Source of the DNA: Chryseobacterium capnotolerans
GTDB lineage: Bacteria; Bacteroidota; Bacteroidia; Flavobacteriales; Weeksellaceae
Length of the DNA: 64,000 nucleotides
Reading direction: 5' to 3'
Assembly (NCBI RefSeq): GCF_021278965.1
Contig: NZ_CP065589.1
Span: 2,113,001 to 2,177,000 of the forward strand
The notes under the pieces were generated by a model that was not told the DNA's origin, did no database searches, and saw only the letters and a program-made list of their open reading frames with translations. Positions 1-9,325 of this stretch are shown piece after piece. The translations under genes and the position numbers were made by a program. Position 1 is the stretch's first letter. Every line of letters starts with the position of its first letter.

Positions 1-142
1 CAACTACCGGATCTATACTCTGTCCGGAACTTGGTGTAGGTTCATCATTATCATCATTACTCTTACAACTGAAAAATAAGCCTCCTATTATTACCATTAC
101 AATACAACCACTTATCAGTCTTTGAATTCCATTTACCGTCAT
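1..142 (-). CDS. lipoprotein, N-terminal part only
   Basis: The frame opens at an ATG at 142 and runs off the left edge, giving 47 codons. The protein begins MTVNGIQRLISGC, followed by a hydrophobic stretch ending LFFSC, a typical lipobox with Cys at about residue 26, and then an Asp/Asn/Ser/Pro-rich linker. That is the usual layout of a Bacteroidota surface or periplasmic lipoprotein. Nothing of the mature domain is visible, so its function cannot be named. It shares its strand with the susC-susD pair but is separated from it by a terminator at 257-280. Confidence 0.6.
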   Translation of the reverse strand, partial: MTVNGIQRLISGCIVMVIIGGLFFSCKSNDDNDEPTPSSGQSIDPVV

Positions 143-256
143 AATTTTAATCATTTATTATTTACTCTTCAAAGGTGATGAAATGAAGGATAACCAGAAA
201 AAAACATCTATAAAAGGAGAATTATTGTCTATGAATGCTCTTAAGGATCAAAGAAA

Positions 257-280
257 AAGCCTGCATAGAAATACAGGCTT
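257..280 (-). terminator. rho-independent terminator after susD
   Basis: On the minus strand AAGCCTGTAT pairs with ATGCAGGCTT around a short loop, followed by a T-rich tail (TTTTTCTTTG). It lies about 95 bp past the susD stop and probably ends the susCD transcript. Confidence 0.7.
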
Positions 281-338
281 AAAGAGTGTACAAAATAATT
301 GATATGAAAAAATAGAAAAATTTATACTGTGTTCAACA

Positions 339-372
339 CTAACTTCCAGCTTCCCTCTTCCTTCTCCCAGCT
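339..372. repeat. dispersed pyrimidine/purine-rich repeat, copy 1
   Basis: The stretch contains AACTTCCAGCTTCCCTCTTC. Nearly the same text recurs at 40306-40336, in inverted orientation at 40187-40212, and in looser form at 43786-43816. All copies are intergenic, so this looks like a short dispersed host repeat rather than a coding feature. Confidence 0.55.
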
Positions 373-374
373 TT

Positions 375-1811
375 CTACTGAACATCCCAAAAAACTTTGG
401 TGGTAAGCTTATCACCACCAATAGCCGCAGAAGCTTTAGCATAATTAGTACCATTGGTAGTAGCCTCTAACGTGGGATATTGAAGTCTCACAGGAACTTT
501 TCCGCCCGCATTGGCAACAGCAGTTGGCGGAGCCTGTAAAATCGGATAATCTAATCTGCGATAGAAGTTCCAGGATATTACAGGGTGGTTATACATGGCA
601 ACCCAAGCCTGTTCTCCGATAGATTTTTTCCAGTTGGAAGCATCATACGGATGATTTAAAAGATAAGTCTGTGCCTGCTGAGCAGAAAGTCCCCATTCCA
701 AAAAAGAAGCCTGTACAGCATTCTGGTAAAGCGCATCAGGGCTTCCGCCAATTCCGAATCTTGCAGCAGCTTCTGTAAGGTAAAAAGCAACTTCAGTACT
801 GGTCATTATTTTTCCAGGAGTAATAGGTATGTAAGCAAAAATTCCCGGAGCGGAAAAATCTGAGAAAACACCAGGTACCCCAATTGCCTGCCCGATATAT
901 TCACCATGTACATCCTTAAAATATTGAGGCCTTCTGGGATCGGAAGTTGTATTCAGGAAGTCTATAAAAGGCTTTCCGCCAAAAAAATCATTCCGCCCGC
1001 TATTGGCAATATTTTCAAACAATGGATTAAAGTTCGGCGTTTCTTCCTGATATCTGAAATTGGCATTATCTGTTTCGTTGGTAATAACACCTCCATTAAT
1101 AGCTTCATTAATAGTAGATTGAGCCAATGATGGATTAACATCTGATAGAGCAATTCCTAATTTTAAAAGCAATGAATTTCCAAACTTTTTCCATTTTCCT
1201 ATATCTCCTCTATAAATAATATCTCCCGAACCGAAACTGCCTTCTCCTTCTTCCAGGTTATGAATATCTGTTTTTAGACGGGTAATTAATTTTTCGTAAA
1301 TCTGCGTATCATCATCATAGATGGGAAGAGGATATTTTTCATAATTAAGAGCCTGGCTGTAAGGAATATCGCCGAAAGTATCAACAATGGTTTGAAAGGT
1401 ATATACTGACAGTATATCAATAATTGCTAATTGATTCTGCTTTTTTACTGGCCATGCAATCTGTTCTGAAGCGGTGGGCTGATATTGCTCTATAAGCTCT
1501 TTAGCCTTATTCAGATTGTTCAAGACATTCACGTAATTGTCTGTCCATACATTATTGGAGACATTTCTTGCGGTAAAATTATAATTACTTTCACTCACAT
1601 AAGTCACTTCCTGCCAGTATTGCATCGTAAGACGGAAATTGTTTTCATTAACACTTGGGGTGGTCATATAATCGCTCAGTTCTTTTTCTGCGTATGTAAG
1701 GAGAGGCTCAGGAGCCATATTGTAGGCTACATTCGGATCATCATTCACATCATCTGATGTACAGTTCATGAGCACCAATGCTAAAAGAGAGCTTATCATA
1801 ATATTTTTCAT
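375..1811 (-). CDS. SusD/RagB-family outer-membrane lipoprotein
   Basis: This 478-residue protein starts MKNIMISSLLALVLMNCTSDD, so it has a signal peptide and a lipobox Cys at residue 17. The body is alpha-helical TPR-like sequence of the SusD/RagB type (SusD-like_2 branch), which in known systems caps a SusC channel and binds the incoming substrate at the cell surface. The start lies 11 nt after the susC stop, so the two genes are clearly co-transcribed. No glycoside hydrolase, peptidase or ECF sigma/anti-sigma pair sits nearby, so the substrate cannot be inferred. Reading frame intact. Confidence 0.9.
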   Translation of the reverse strand: MKNIMISSLLALVLMNCTSDDVNDDPNVAYNMAPEPLLTYAEKELSDYMTTPSVNENNFRLTMQYWQEVTYVSESNYNFTARNVSNNVWTDNYVNVLNNLNKAKELIEQYQPTASEQIAWPVKKQNQLAIIDILSVYTFQTIVDTFGDIPYSQALNYEKYPLPIYDDDTQIYEKLITRLKTDIHNLEEGEGSFGSGDIIYRGDIGKWKKFGNSLLLKLGIALSDVNPSLAQSTINEAINGGVITNETDNANFRYQEETPNFNPLFENIANSGRNDFFGGKPFIDFLNTTSDPRRPQYFKDVHGEYIGQAIGVPGVFSDFSAPGIFAYIPITPGKIMTSTEVAFYLTEAAARFGIGGSPDALYQNAVQASFLEWGLSAQQAQTYLLNHPYDASNWKKSIGEQAWVAMYNHPVISWNFYRRLDYPILQAPPTAVANAGGKVPVRLQYPTLEATTNGTNYAKASAAIGGDKLTTKVFWDVQ

Positions 1812-1822
1812 AGTAATCGTTT

Positions 1823-4800
1823 TTAAAAATTAACTTTCAGATTGAAGGCGAAGTTTCTGGTAGCAGGCAGTACTCCGGATTGATATCCCTGAATGCTTCC
1901 GGATGAAAGTCCAGATTCCGGATCTGCATAGGGAAGGTTCTTATGAATAATCCATAGGTTACTTCCAATCAAACCAAGAGTAAGGTTCTGGATGCCTGCC
2001 TTTTTTAAGAATTGATTGTTAAAAGTGTAAGAAACAGATACCTGTCGCAGCTTGATAAAACTGGCATCATAGACAAATGCAGCTACAGGAGGATCGGTTT
2101 CCAAGGTCTGGCTGGACATTGAACGGTCAAGACGTATGGTATTGGGTATATAATGCCCCGGATTATTAGGATCCTGCATGACTCCCGCTAAAATAACACC
2201 ACCTCCGTTTTCAAGTGTATTTCTGATAGGATTTCCAAGATCATTAATGCCAACAGAATCAGGATAAAGTCCGGTTCCATACCCGTAATACTGATCCAGG
2301 GAAAATATTTTACCCCTTTTTTCCAATCGATCTGAAAGCTTAGGTTAAAATTTTTATAGGTAAAGGAATTATTCAGCCCTGCAACAAAATCAGACTGAAA
2401 ACTTCCAAGATTATGATTGCTGTCATCCGTATGCAGATAAGCTCCATTACTTCCTATAATTTTATTTCCATTGGGATCATACACAAAATCTGAACCCCAA
2501 ATGCTTCCATATTCTTCGTTGAGAGGAGCGTTGATAGTGACTCCACCCTGCAATGTCCCCAGTGTAATATTTTCTATACCTTCCCTTAAGGCTGTAACTT
2601 TAGTTTTGGGGTTAGACCAGTTAATAGCCATATCCCAGGTGAAATGTTCAGATTTCAAAGGTGTAATATTTAAAGTAAGCTCAACTCCTTTTGTAGTAAG
2701 CTCTCCTGTGTTCTGAATTTTAGACAGAGAACCCGTTGCCAAAGAAATAGGAAGTGGTAATATCTGGTTAAACGCAGTATTGTGAAACCATGATAAGTCT
2801 ATACCTATCCTATTCTTAAGAAACTGCATACTGGTTCCTATTTCAAAGTTTTTTAATTTCTGTGGAAGAAGATCCGCATTCCTTAAAGAGGTATTGTATG
2901 AATATACAGGATTATTCTCTATAGATGCCTGAGGAATGTATCGGTTTCTTAATTGATCTGCATTGGTATCAGAGCCTACTTCTGCATAGGCGGCTCTTAT
3001 TTTTCCGAAATTTAACCATTGCTGTTTCAGCAGATTGGAAAATACAACACTTGCAGAAACGGATGGATAGTAATACACCTGTTTTGTTTTAGGTAATGCT
3101 GTAGACTGGTCTCTCCTGAAAGTTCCTTCCAGATAATAAGTGTTTTTATAACCTAAAGAGGCTTGTATAAAAGCACCATAAATATATTTTGTATTATCTA
3201 TTACAATAGGTTTGGCTGGAGTCGATACCGAATTAGAGATAGTATACAGACCCGGAATATACAATCCTCCTGTAGTGGTTTGTGCATTAGAATAATTGGA
3301 CTGAACATTCACATTTCCCCCTAATAATGCCTGCAGATTTAAATCCTGTGTAATATTGTTTTTATAGGTGGCCATCAGGTCATAATTGGTTTCTGTAAAA
3401 CGGAGATTGGTAACGGCATATCCTGAAGGCTGCTCTATAGGATTAAAACTGAAAAAAACCGGCATAGATCCTACAGCTTTTCTTTCTTCGGTCATCATCG
3501 TATATCCGTCGATACCTACCCTTCCCAGGATATTGATATTTTTTGAAAGATCATAGCTCAGACTGAAGTTTCCGGCAAAACGGTCTCTACTGTCATTCTG
3601 ATAATTCTCATACCGGGAAAAATAAGGATTGTCCCAATAAGATGGAAAAAGATTGCCAGGTCCTGTTATATTCCATGTATAATTTTTATGGTAAGTATCA
3701 TAAAGATATTTCTGATACTTGAGGTCTATATTGGTAGGCCACCACTGGCGGAATCCAGTCATAATATTGTCTGTATATCCTGTGGAATTCCTTCCTTTGG
3801 TTCTTTGTGTGATATAATTGGCAAAAAGGCTTGCTGTAAGTTGATCTGTGATCTTATAAGTTGCATTTCCACCAAAATTGTTTTTCATTAAAGAAGAATT
3901 AGGCATAATATCAGTAGCATTGGTATTGGAATAACTCAATCGGAAGATAGCCCTTTCATTCCCGCCGCTTAAAGCAATATTATTGGTCTGATTGATAGCT
4001 TTTTCAAAGAAAGTAATCGGTCCGTTTTTAGCCATTACCCATGGTGTTTTCTTTCCAAAGTTTTTAGAACCAGGAATGAAAGCATCATACTGCCATACCA
4101 TGAGGTTAGGATCGTAAGGAGCTCCATAAGAAGCGTCATGCCAAAAAATTGCCATAGGTCCATTCTGATATTCAGGGAAAAAATTCCCCAAATACCCTTG
4201 CCCGTATTGAGTCTGATATTCCGGAAATGTAGATTTGTCAATGGTAGAAACAGAAATACTGCCACTGTATTCCAGACCGATACCCTGTGCATTTTTCTTT
4301 CCTTTTTTAGTCGTAATGATAATGGCACCGTTTTGAGCCCGGGAACCGTATAAAGCAGTTGCTGCAGCTCCTTTTAATACATTTACAGTTTCAATATCAT
4401 TGGGATTGATATCCGAAACCGGACTTCCGTAATCATAACCTCCAAATCCGTTCTGCTGTACTATGGAATTGATATTCCTGTTGATAATAGGAACACCGTC
4501 CACTACAAAAAGAGCCTGATTATCCCCTAAAATAGACTTGTATCCTCTAGAAACAGCATCTATTGAACCTCCGAAATTGGTAGACTGCCTGATCTCAAGC
4601 CCAGCTACTTTTCCCGATAAATTATTCAAAAAATTGGTCGTAGGATTCTTATTAATATCCTCACCTTTTACCTCTTGTGTAGAATATCCCAAAGATTTTT
4701 TTTCTCTTTTAATTCCTAGCGCAGTAACTACAATCCCTTCTATATTCTGGGTAGTAAGGGTGTCCTGTTTCCTCTGGCTGAAATAGGTTTCGCTTCCGAT

Positions 4801-4846
4801 AAAAAAAGCGACCCCCTGCACTTAAAAGCTTTAATTTGTATTTCAT
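1823..4846 (-). pseudogene. SusC/RagA TonB-linked outer-membrane transporter (two frame breaks)
   Basis: The reconstructed protein is about 1008 residues: signal peptide (ATG at 4846, MKYKLKLLSAG), a short N-terminal region with IEGIVVTALGIKREKKSLGY, the plug domain (about residues 60-170, with ALFVVDGVPI), then the beta-barrel, ending in the terminal Phe typical of outer-membrane barrels. It pairs with SusD to import a bulky nutrient using TonB energy. The frame breaks twice. The G run at 4812-4816 has one G too many, which separates the signal peptide from the body. The A6G4 run at 2313-2322 lacks one base, so DWKKG continues wrongly instead of as GKIFSLDQYYG. Everything between is intact, so sequence error is more likely than decay. 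No carboxypeptidase-like N-terminal domain is seen, so this is a short SusC. Confidence 0.88.
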
Positions 4847-5055
4847 AATTATTGATTTTGCTTATTGTTTGATCAAAATTCAATAATTGGTGAAGAATAT
4901 GATGTAATCTATATATGAATGGCGGGATAGAGTCTATTAAAATATGAGTAATGAGTAATGAGTTGCGGAAATCCTTTCTTATAATATGGATTTTAAATTG
5001 TTTAAAAATAGGTAGAAATCTACGGGTTCCACAAATAATGAATTGAAGGACTGAA

Positions 5056-5110
5056 CATTCCCCTCCAATGGAGGGGTGTCAAAAATTCTTTGAATTTTTG
5101 ACGGGGTGGT
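5056..5110. repeat. compound palindromic repeat
   Basis: Two adjacent hairpins: CCCCTCCAATGGAGGGG, then TCAAAAATTC facing GAATTTTTGA, flanked by GGGGTGT and GGGGTGGT. It lies between the response-regulator stop and the susC start. Elements with this look (ACCACCCCGTC plus TTTTTGA arms) are common intergenic repeats in flavobacteria. It could end the regulator transcript or be a REP-like mobile palindrome. Confidence 0.6.
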
Positions 5111-5116
5111 AAAACA

Positions 5117-5817
5117 CTATAAATCAATAAACGGCTTATAAGTTCTGCCAATAGGAAGCTTTTTCCCTTTAACCTGTACAACGGTTGCTGATTTTACCTC
5201 AATTTTCGGTTTGGAAATAATATAGGATTTATGAATACGGGCAAACATGCTTGGATTTAAACTTGCTTCTATTCTACTGATTGGCATTTTAAAAGTAAAA
5301 GTCTCCGTTTTGGTGTGAATATGTATGTATTCTCTTAAACTTTCAATATAAAAAATATCCTGTAGAATAATTTTAACCTGTTTCTTTCCACTGCTGATAA
5401 AAATATGATCACGTTCACCTATTTCCAGTAGAGCCTCCTCTGCCTCCACTAGATATTTAAACTTTCCGATGGCTGTGGCAAACCGATCATAAGGAATAGG
5501 TTTCAGCAGATAATCTGTAATATCTAACTCGTACCCTTCTATCGCATATTGATGATAAGCTGTTGTGACGATGACAAACGGTGGATGTTTAAGTTTTTTA
5601 AAAAATCAAACCCTTTCACTACAGGAAGATGAAGATCTAAAAACATCAGATCTACCTCATGAATATTCAAAAGAGTATTGGCATGAACAGCATCAGAACA
5701 TTTACCTATAAGATTAAGTTCCGGATCCCGGGAAATAAAAGTTTCCAGAATTTCAGCACCAATCGGCTCATCTTCTACAATCAGGCAATTGTATTTTTTA
5801 GAGTTTGGAGGTATCAT
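5117..5817 (-). pseudogene. LytR/AlgR-type response regulator with LytTR DNA-binding domain (frame break)
   Basis: The receiver domain starts MIPPNSKKYNCLIVEDEP with acidic pocket residues E15/D16 and phospho-acceptor Asp61 in LMFLDLHLP. After the break it continues with TTAYHQYAIEGYELDITDYLLKP (conserved Lys) and a LytTR domain (FIESLREYIHIHTK, ARIHKSYII). The frame is lost at 5594-5605, where one base is missing from the T6A6 runs; adding an A restores FDFLKKLKHPPFVI. The start at 5817 overlaps the kinase gene by 20 nt, and a longer frame to 5853 is less like the family. It is the partner of the kinase just upstream and would control target genes when phosphorylated. The target is unknown; susCD lies next downstream. 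Confidence 0.85.
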
Positions 5818-6871
5818 TGAAATCAATTTTAAGTTGTACACTATATTGGCCACTTTTATCCACTACTATTAGCTTGTGTTGCGGGTAAAGCAATTCAAGC
5901 TGCCGGCGGATGTTTTTCAGTCCTATTTTGGTAGAATGCTGATGGGGTCTTTCTTCCTTCGAGTTTTGAATATTGTAGGTAAGAATTCCATCTTTCAGTT
6001 CAATATCAATATTGATGAATGAATCTCCCAGGCTTTCAGAAACACCATGTTTAAAGGCGTTTTCAACAAATTGAATCAGAATAAGCGGAGAGATTTCCTG
6101 AGAAGGATGATCAATACTTTCTCGTAAATGTACACTAAGATGATGGTGTCTTAATTTTTGGATCTGGATAAAATCTTTAATATTTTCAATGTCTTTTTCT
6201 ATGGAAATCCTCTTTTCAGCCGCTTCATAGATATTATACCGCATGATTTTCGAAAGCTGGAGGATCACATCTGGGGTTTCATCCGCTTTTTTAAGAGCCA
6301 TTCCGTAGATATTGTTCAGTGTATTAAACAGAAAATGAGGATTGATCTGGGCTTTTAGCATCGTGAGTTCCTGATCCAGTTTTTCCGATTTCAATTGAGA
6401 AATCTGTTCTTTCAACAGGTTTTTCTGTCTTGTAATTTCCACCCCGAAAACCAATCCAACCATAAAAATAAGATCCATAAAGGAGTTGAAAGCAACAAAT
6501 CCATTCATAAATCCCGATGGTTCTTTACCATCTAAAGTCTCTGTAACCCCATAGATATAAGGATAAATAATATAATGAGTGAAATAACGATGTCCTAAAA
6601 CTGCGAGTATGACAATCAGAACATAAAGAAGAAATTTAAATACCTTATTAATATGAACCTTTTCATAGACATACAACAAGGAATAAGCAAGAGGAATTTT
6701 AACCAGAAAATAGCCTAATTCAAGAATAAGGGTATTCTGAAGCCTTGTCTGCCACATGAAATCAGGAAACTGATATCTGGACCAGTAAAAGTCAAGATAA
6801 GCTTCCAGTAGATAGTACAATATCCAAAAAAGCAAATGAATCTGTACTTTGGAGTTTCTAATTGATTTCAA
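5798..6871 (-). CDS. LytS-type sensor histidine kinase (His_kinase family)
   Basis: This 357-residue protein has about four membrane helices in residues 10-145 and a short coiled coil (QISQLKSEKLDQEL). A His_kinase block follows with LKAQINPHFLFNTLNNIYG (His near 178 is the phospho-acceptor), then a HATPase with FVENAFKHGV. It lacks a recognisable extracytoplasmic sensor domain, as is usual for this Bacteroidota family, which is thought to sense at the membrane. The frame opens at TTG at 6871; an in-frame TAA lies a few codons upstream, so a longer start is excluded. It overlaps the regulator by 20 nt. Confidence 0.9.
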   Translation of the reverse strand: MKSIRNSKVQIHLLFWILYYLLEAYLDFYWSRYQFPDFMWQTRLQNTLILELGYFLVKIPLAYSLLYVYEKVHINKVFKFLLYVLIVILAVLGHRYFTHYIIYPYIYGVTETLDGKEPSGFMNGFVAFNSFMDLIFMVGLVFGVEITRQKNLLKEQISQLKSEKLDQELTMLKAQINPHFLFNTLNNIYGMALKKADETPDVILQLSKIMRYNIYEAAEKRISIEKDIENIKDFIQIQKLRHHHLSVHLRESIDHPSQEISPLILIQFVENAFKHGVSESLGDSFINIDIELKDGILTYNIQNSKEERPHQHSTKIGLKNIRRQLELLYPQHKLIVVDKSGQYSVQLKIDFNDTSKL

Positions 6872-7080
6872 GCCTGCTATGATTTAAAAGTACAAAGTAG
6901 CATTGTTTAGTCAAATATAAAAATATAAAAGCTATAAAAACAGATCTTTTATCTACAAACGACTTATAGCTAATTTTTTTAGCCTTTAAGATTAGTAAAA
7001 GAAGGTCAAAGATATTTCATAGGTAAAGAGAACTTTATTTGATATCTTACTTTCTTAATGGTTTATTTTATTCAATATTT

Positions 7081-7464
7081 TTAGAGATGCTTTTTTAAAC
7101 GAATTTCAGGATACATGAGATTCAGGAAGCAAAAGATCAACAGGATATTAAATTCAATTCCGTTACTTCCTCCCCCTACTACAAACCATCCGTTCTCCCA
7201 ATGAATATAATAAATCCCAAAAACGAAAATAATCATATTGCTGATCGCAACTGGCTTTATGTACCTATCCAGCCAAAGTAACGGGACTGAAACAAGATGA
7301 ATCAGTTTTATGAGCCAGGCGAGATACAGGCCTGTAGGAGCATATCCTAAGGAATTCAGATAAATGTTTCCAAAATTGTTGACATCACCACTAAAAATGG
7401 AAATAACGCTATGCATAAGTAAGATCACTGACAATGCAAATCTAAGGTAGAAGTTTTTTTTCAT
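7081..7464 (-). CDS. DoxX-like small membrane protein
   Basis: 127 residues with four hydrophobic helices: RFALSVILLMHSVISIF at the N terminus, then around 45-62, 70-88 and 103-118. The order and the motif GGGSNGIEFNILLIFCF resemble the DoxX/DoxX-like family of integral membrane proteins, whose roles range from quinone-linked redox to unknown. Its upstream region (7465-7550) is AT-rich. No partner gene is adjacent on the same strand within 400 bp. Function not assignable from sequence alone. Confidence 0.65.
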   Translation of the reverse strand: MKKNFYLRFALSVILLMHSVISIFSGDVNNFGNIYLNSLGYAPTGLYLAWLIKLIHLVSVPLLWLDRYIKPVAISNMIIFVFGIYYIHWENGWFVVGGGSNGIEFNILLIFCFLNLMYPEIRLKKHL

Positions 7465-7901
7465 GAAACGAAAATAGAGATCATGGATAAATATTTGGTT
7501 TTATTGTATATCAATGGCTTTTAAAAGCCTATGAATTTCTTGATGTTTTTTGAAAAAATAAATATTTTTAATTCTATATAACTTATTTTATGTCTGACTG
7601 TTAACATATATATTCCTTTGTTGATAGTCATTTATGAACGAATTATTACTTGTAATAAAACAAAAATTAACATTTGAATTATTCCCTTTATTGTGATTTT
7701 TACTGATTTAATGCTTATTTTTACGCAGTAATAAATAAAACCTGACTTAAAAAACGTGTCAATCAAAAATGATTTTCCCTCCATAACTTTCTTATTGACA
7801 CCAAAGCTACATTCAGCCTAGATTCTAATACACAAGTAACTGTCAAAAACAAAGAAAGAGTGGCAAATGACCACTCTTTTTTTATCGCTATTTTTTCGAT
7901 T
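7465..7901. other. 437-bp intergenic stretch with an orphan hairpin
   Basis: No open frame longer than a few dozen codons is seen. The notable item is the hairpin AAAGAGTGG/CCACTCTTT at 7855-7879, followed on the plus strand by seven further T-rich bases. On the minus strand it can serve the TlpA-like gene, whose stop is at 7902. On the plus strand it would end a transcript, yet no plus-strand gene precedes it. Confidence 0.5.
7855..7882. terminator. hairpin terminator, better on the plus strand
   Basis: Nine-base perfect arms AAAGAGTGG and CCACTCTTT with a 7-nt loop; the T tract is on the plus side. It lies between the TlpA-like stop and a region without plus-strand genes. Confidence 0.6.
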
Positions 7902-8405
7902 TTAATTTTGAACTAAATGTTTCTTTAAAAATTCTTCAAGTTCTTTTTCATGAAGGTTTTTGGCGATAATAGTTCCTTCACTGTCGATAATTACATTAAA
8001 AGGAAGTTCATCTATTTCATAAGCTTTTGCTACAGGGCTTTTCCAGAATTTTAAATCGCTGATCTGTATCCAGTTCATACCAAAACGGTCTATTGCTTTC
8101 TTCCAGCTCTCTTTGTTTTTATCCAATGAAACTCCCAGGATTTCAAACTTATTGCCCTTCACCTGATCCGAATAGGTTTCATACAGTTTTTTCAATTCAG
8201 GTTGTTCCTCTACACACGGAGCACACCAGGTGGCCCAAAAATCAACAAGAACTATTTTCCCTTTTTGGCTCGAAAGAGAAAATAAAGATCCATCTGGTTT
8301 TGCCATTGTTATTTCAGGAGCCTTCTTCCCTACCTCAATTTTACTTTGAGCCAATATAAATCCGGAGAACAGGATTAAAAATAAGAGAGTACAACTTGTT
8401 TTCAT
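7902..8405 (-). CDS. TlpA/ResA-like exported thioredoxin
   Basis: The protein begins MKTSCTLLFLILFSGFILAQS (signal peptide cut near AQS), then a redoxin fold with VGKKAPEITMAKPDGS, VLVDFWATWCAPC and a cis-Pro region at IDELPFNVIID. CAPC is the active-site pair. Such proteins reduce disulfides or move electrons in the periplasm, for example during cytochrome c or metal-site maturation. An ATG at 8414 would add three residues; I prefer 8405 because it starts at the basic residue of the signal peptide and just clears the upstream stop. It forms a two-gene unit with the rhodanese-like gene, which stops at 8407. Confidence 0.85.
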   Translation of the reverse strand: MKTSCTLLFLILFSGFILAQSKIEVGKKAPEITMAKPDGSLFSLSSQKGKIVLVDFWATWCAPCVEEQPELKKLYETYSDQVKGNKFEILGVSLDKNKESWKKAIDRFGMNWIQISDLKFWKSPVAKAYEIDELPFNVIIDSEGTIIAKNLHEKELEEFLKKHLVQN

Positions 8406-8406
8406 A

Positions 8407-8835
8407 TTAATCATTTGTAGGATAATCTTTATCCAACCAATCGGTTTTAATATTTTTTGGAAGGTTCAAAAGTTGGGCATTTTTAAAGCCCATTTCCATC
8501 AATACATTAAATGCAGGACGTATATTCGGACACTTTACAAAAGGACAGCACCCACAGTAAATTACAATTTCCTTGTTTTTAGGAATATCTTTAAGATAAG
8601 TTCTTAATTTTTCCAGATTTTCAGGTTCACGGGTGGGACCGATATCTACAGAACCTTTAATAATAGCTTCCGGTCCTACAGAAATGATTAATAAATCTTT
8701 GGTCTTGTGCTTTACAATTCTGGAGGCTAATAATGCAGGATCCATTAGCTGACTTTCTTTCCATGGATCTTGTGTTTGCTGTGCCTGGCCAAAAATGGAG
8801 CAGACAAAACATATCATAATGAACAAATACTTCAT
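8407..8835 (-). CDS. exported rhodanese-like protein with a Cys cluster
   Basis: About 142 residues beginning MKYLFIMICFVCSIFGQAQ, a signal peptide. The fold pattern is rhodanese-like: LLASRIVKHKTKDLLIISVGP, then KEIVIYCGCCPFVKCPNIRPA, then MGFKNAQLLNLPKNIKTDW. The active-site loop is unusual: Cys sits in the pattern CxCCx4C, more than the single catalytic Cys of a classical rhodanese. This suggests sulfur handling or metal binding in the periplasm (inference). It precedes and abuts the TlpA-like thioredoxin, a natural reductant for such a Cys-rich protein. A GTG five codons upstream (8850) is an alternative start. Confidence 0.75.
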   Translation of the reverse strand: MKYLFIMICFVCSIFGQAQQTQDPWKESQLMDPALLASRIVKHKTKDLLIISVGPEAIIKGSVDIGPTREPENLEKLRTYLKDIPKNKEIVIYCGCCPFVKCPNIRPAFNVLMEMGFKNAQLLNLPKNIKTDWLDKDYPTND

Positions 8836-8918
8836 GCTTCTATTTTTCACAAATATATAAATGATTTGTTGATTTTTAAAAGGTTTCAGCAGGATGTTTC
8901 CTTATAATCATTAGTGTT

Positions 8919-9194
8919 TCAGAGGGGTTTATTCTTTTTCGGAGTGATATGAATGACATTGGCAGCTCCCGCTTCAATCATCAGCCGGCTTCCAGAACCT
9001 CTCTCCTGCTCCCGGCCATGAATAGCAGAGCCGGTTGTTAAGGTCAGTTTTCCTTGAAAAGCAGGATGTGGCGGGATTAGTGATATTTCAATTTCCTCTT
9101 CCTCAAGCTGGATGATGATGAATGCGGCATCAATGCTGTGGCGGGTTCCGTCTTTTGCAACTGCAACTGCTTGATATTGTTTTATTTCACTCAT
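8919..9194 (-). CDS. small conserved protein of unknown function
   Basis: 91 residues beginning MSEIKQYQAVAVAKDGTRHSID. The middle alternates hydrophobic and acidic residues (IIIQLEEEEIEISLIPPHPAF), followed by GKLTLTTGSAIHGREQERGSGSRLMIEAGAANVIHI, suggesting a small beta-rich fold. There is no signal peptide or membrane segment. The ATG at 9194 was chosen over a TTG at 9215. I do not recognise a family. It is a single gene, with the ALDH gene's stop 130 bp upstream on the same strand. Confidence 0.6.
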   Translation of the reverse strand: MSEIKQYQAVAVAKDGTRHSIDAAFIIIQLEEEEIEISLIPPHPAFQGKLTLTTGSAIHGREQERGSGSRLMIEAGAANVIHITPKKNKPL

Positions 9195-9325
9195 CTTGTA
9201 ATTTCTTTTAAACAAAAATATAAAAATCCCAACACGATAACGTATTGAGATTATAATGATTTTTTGATAGAAACTTAAGCTCAGGTAAAAAAGTCACAAT
9301 TCTGGATTAGAAATTTGTAAAATGT

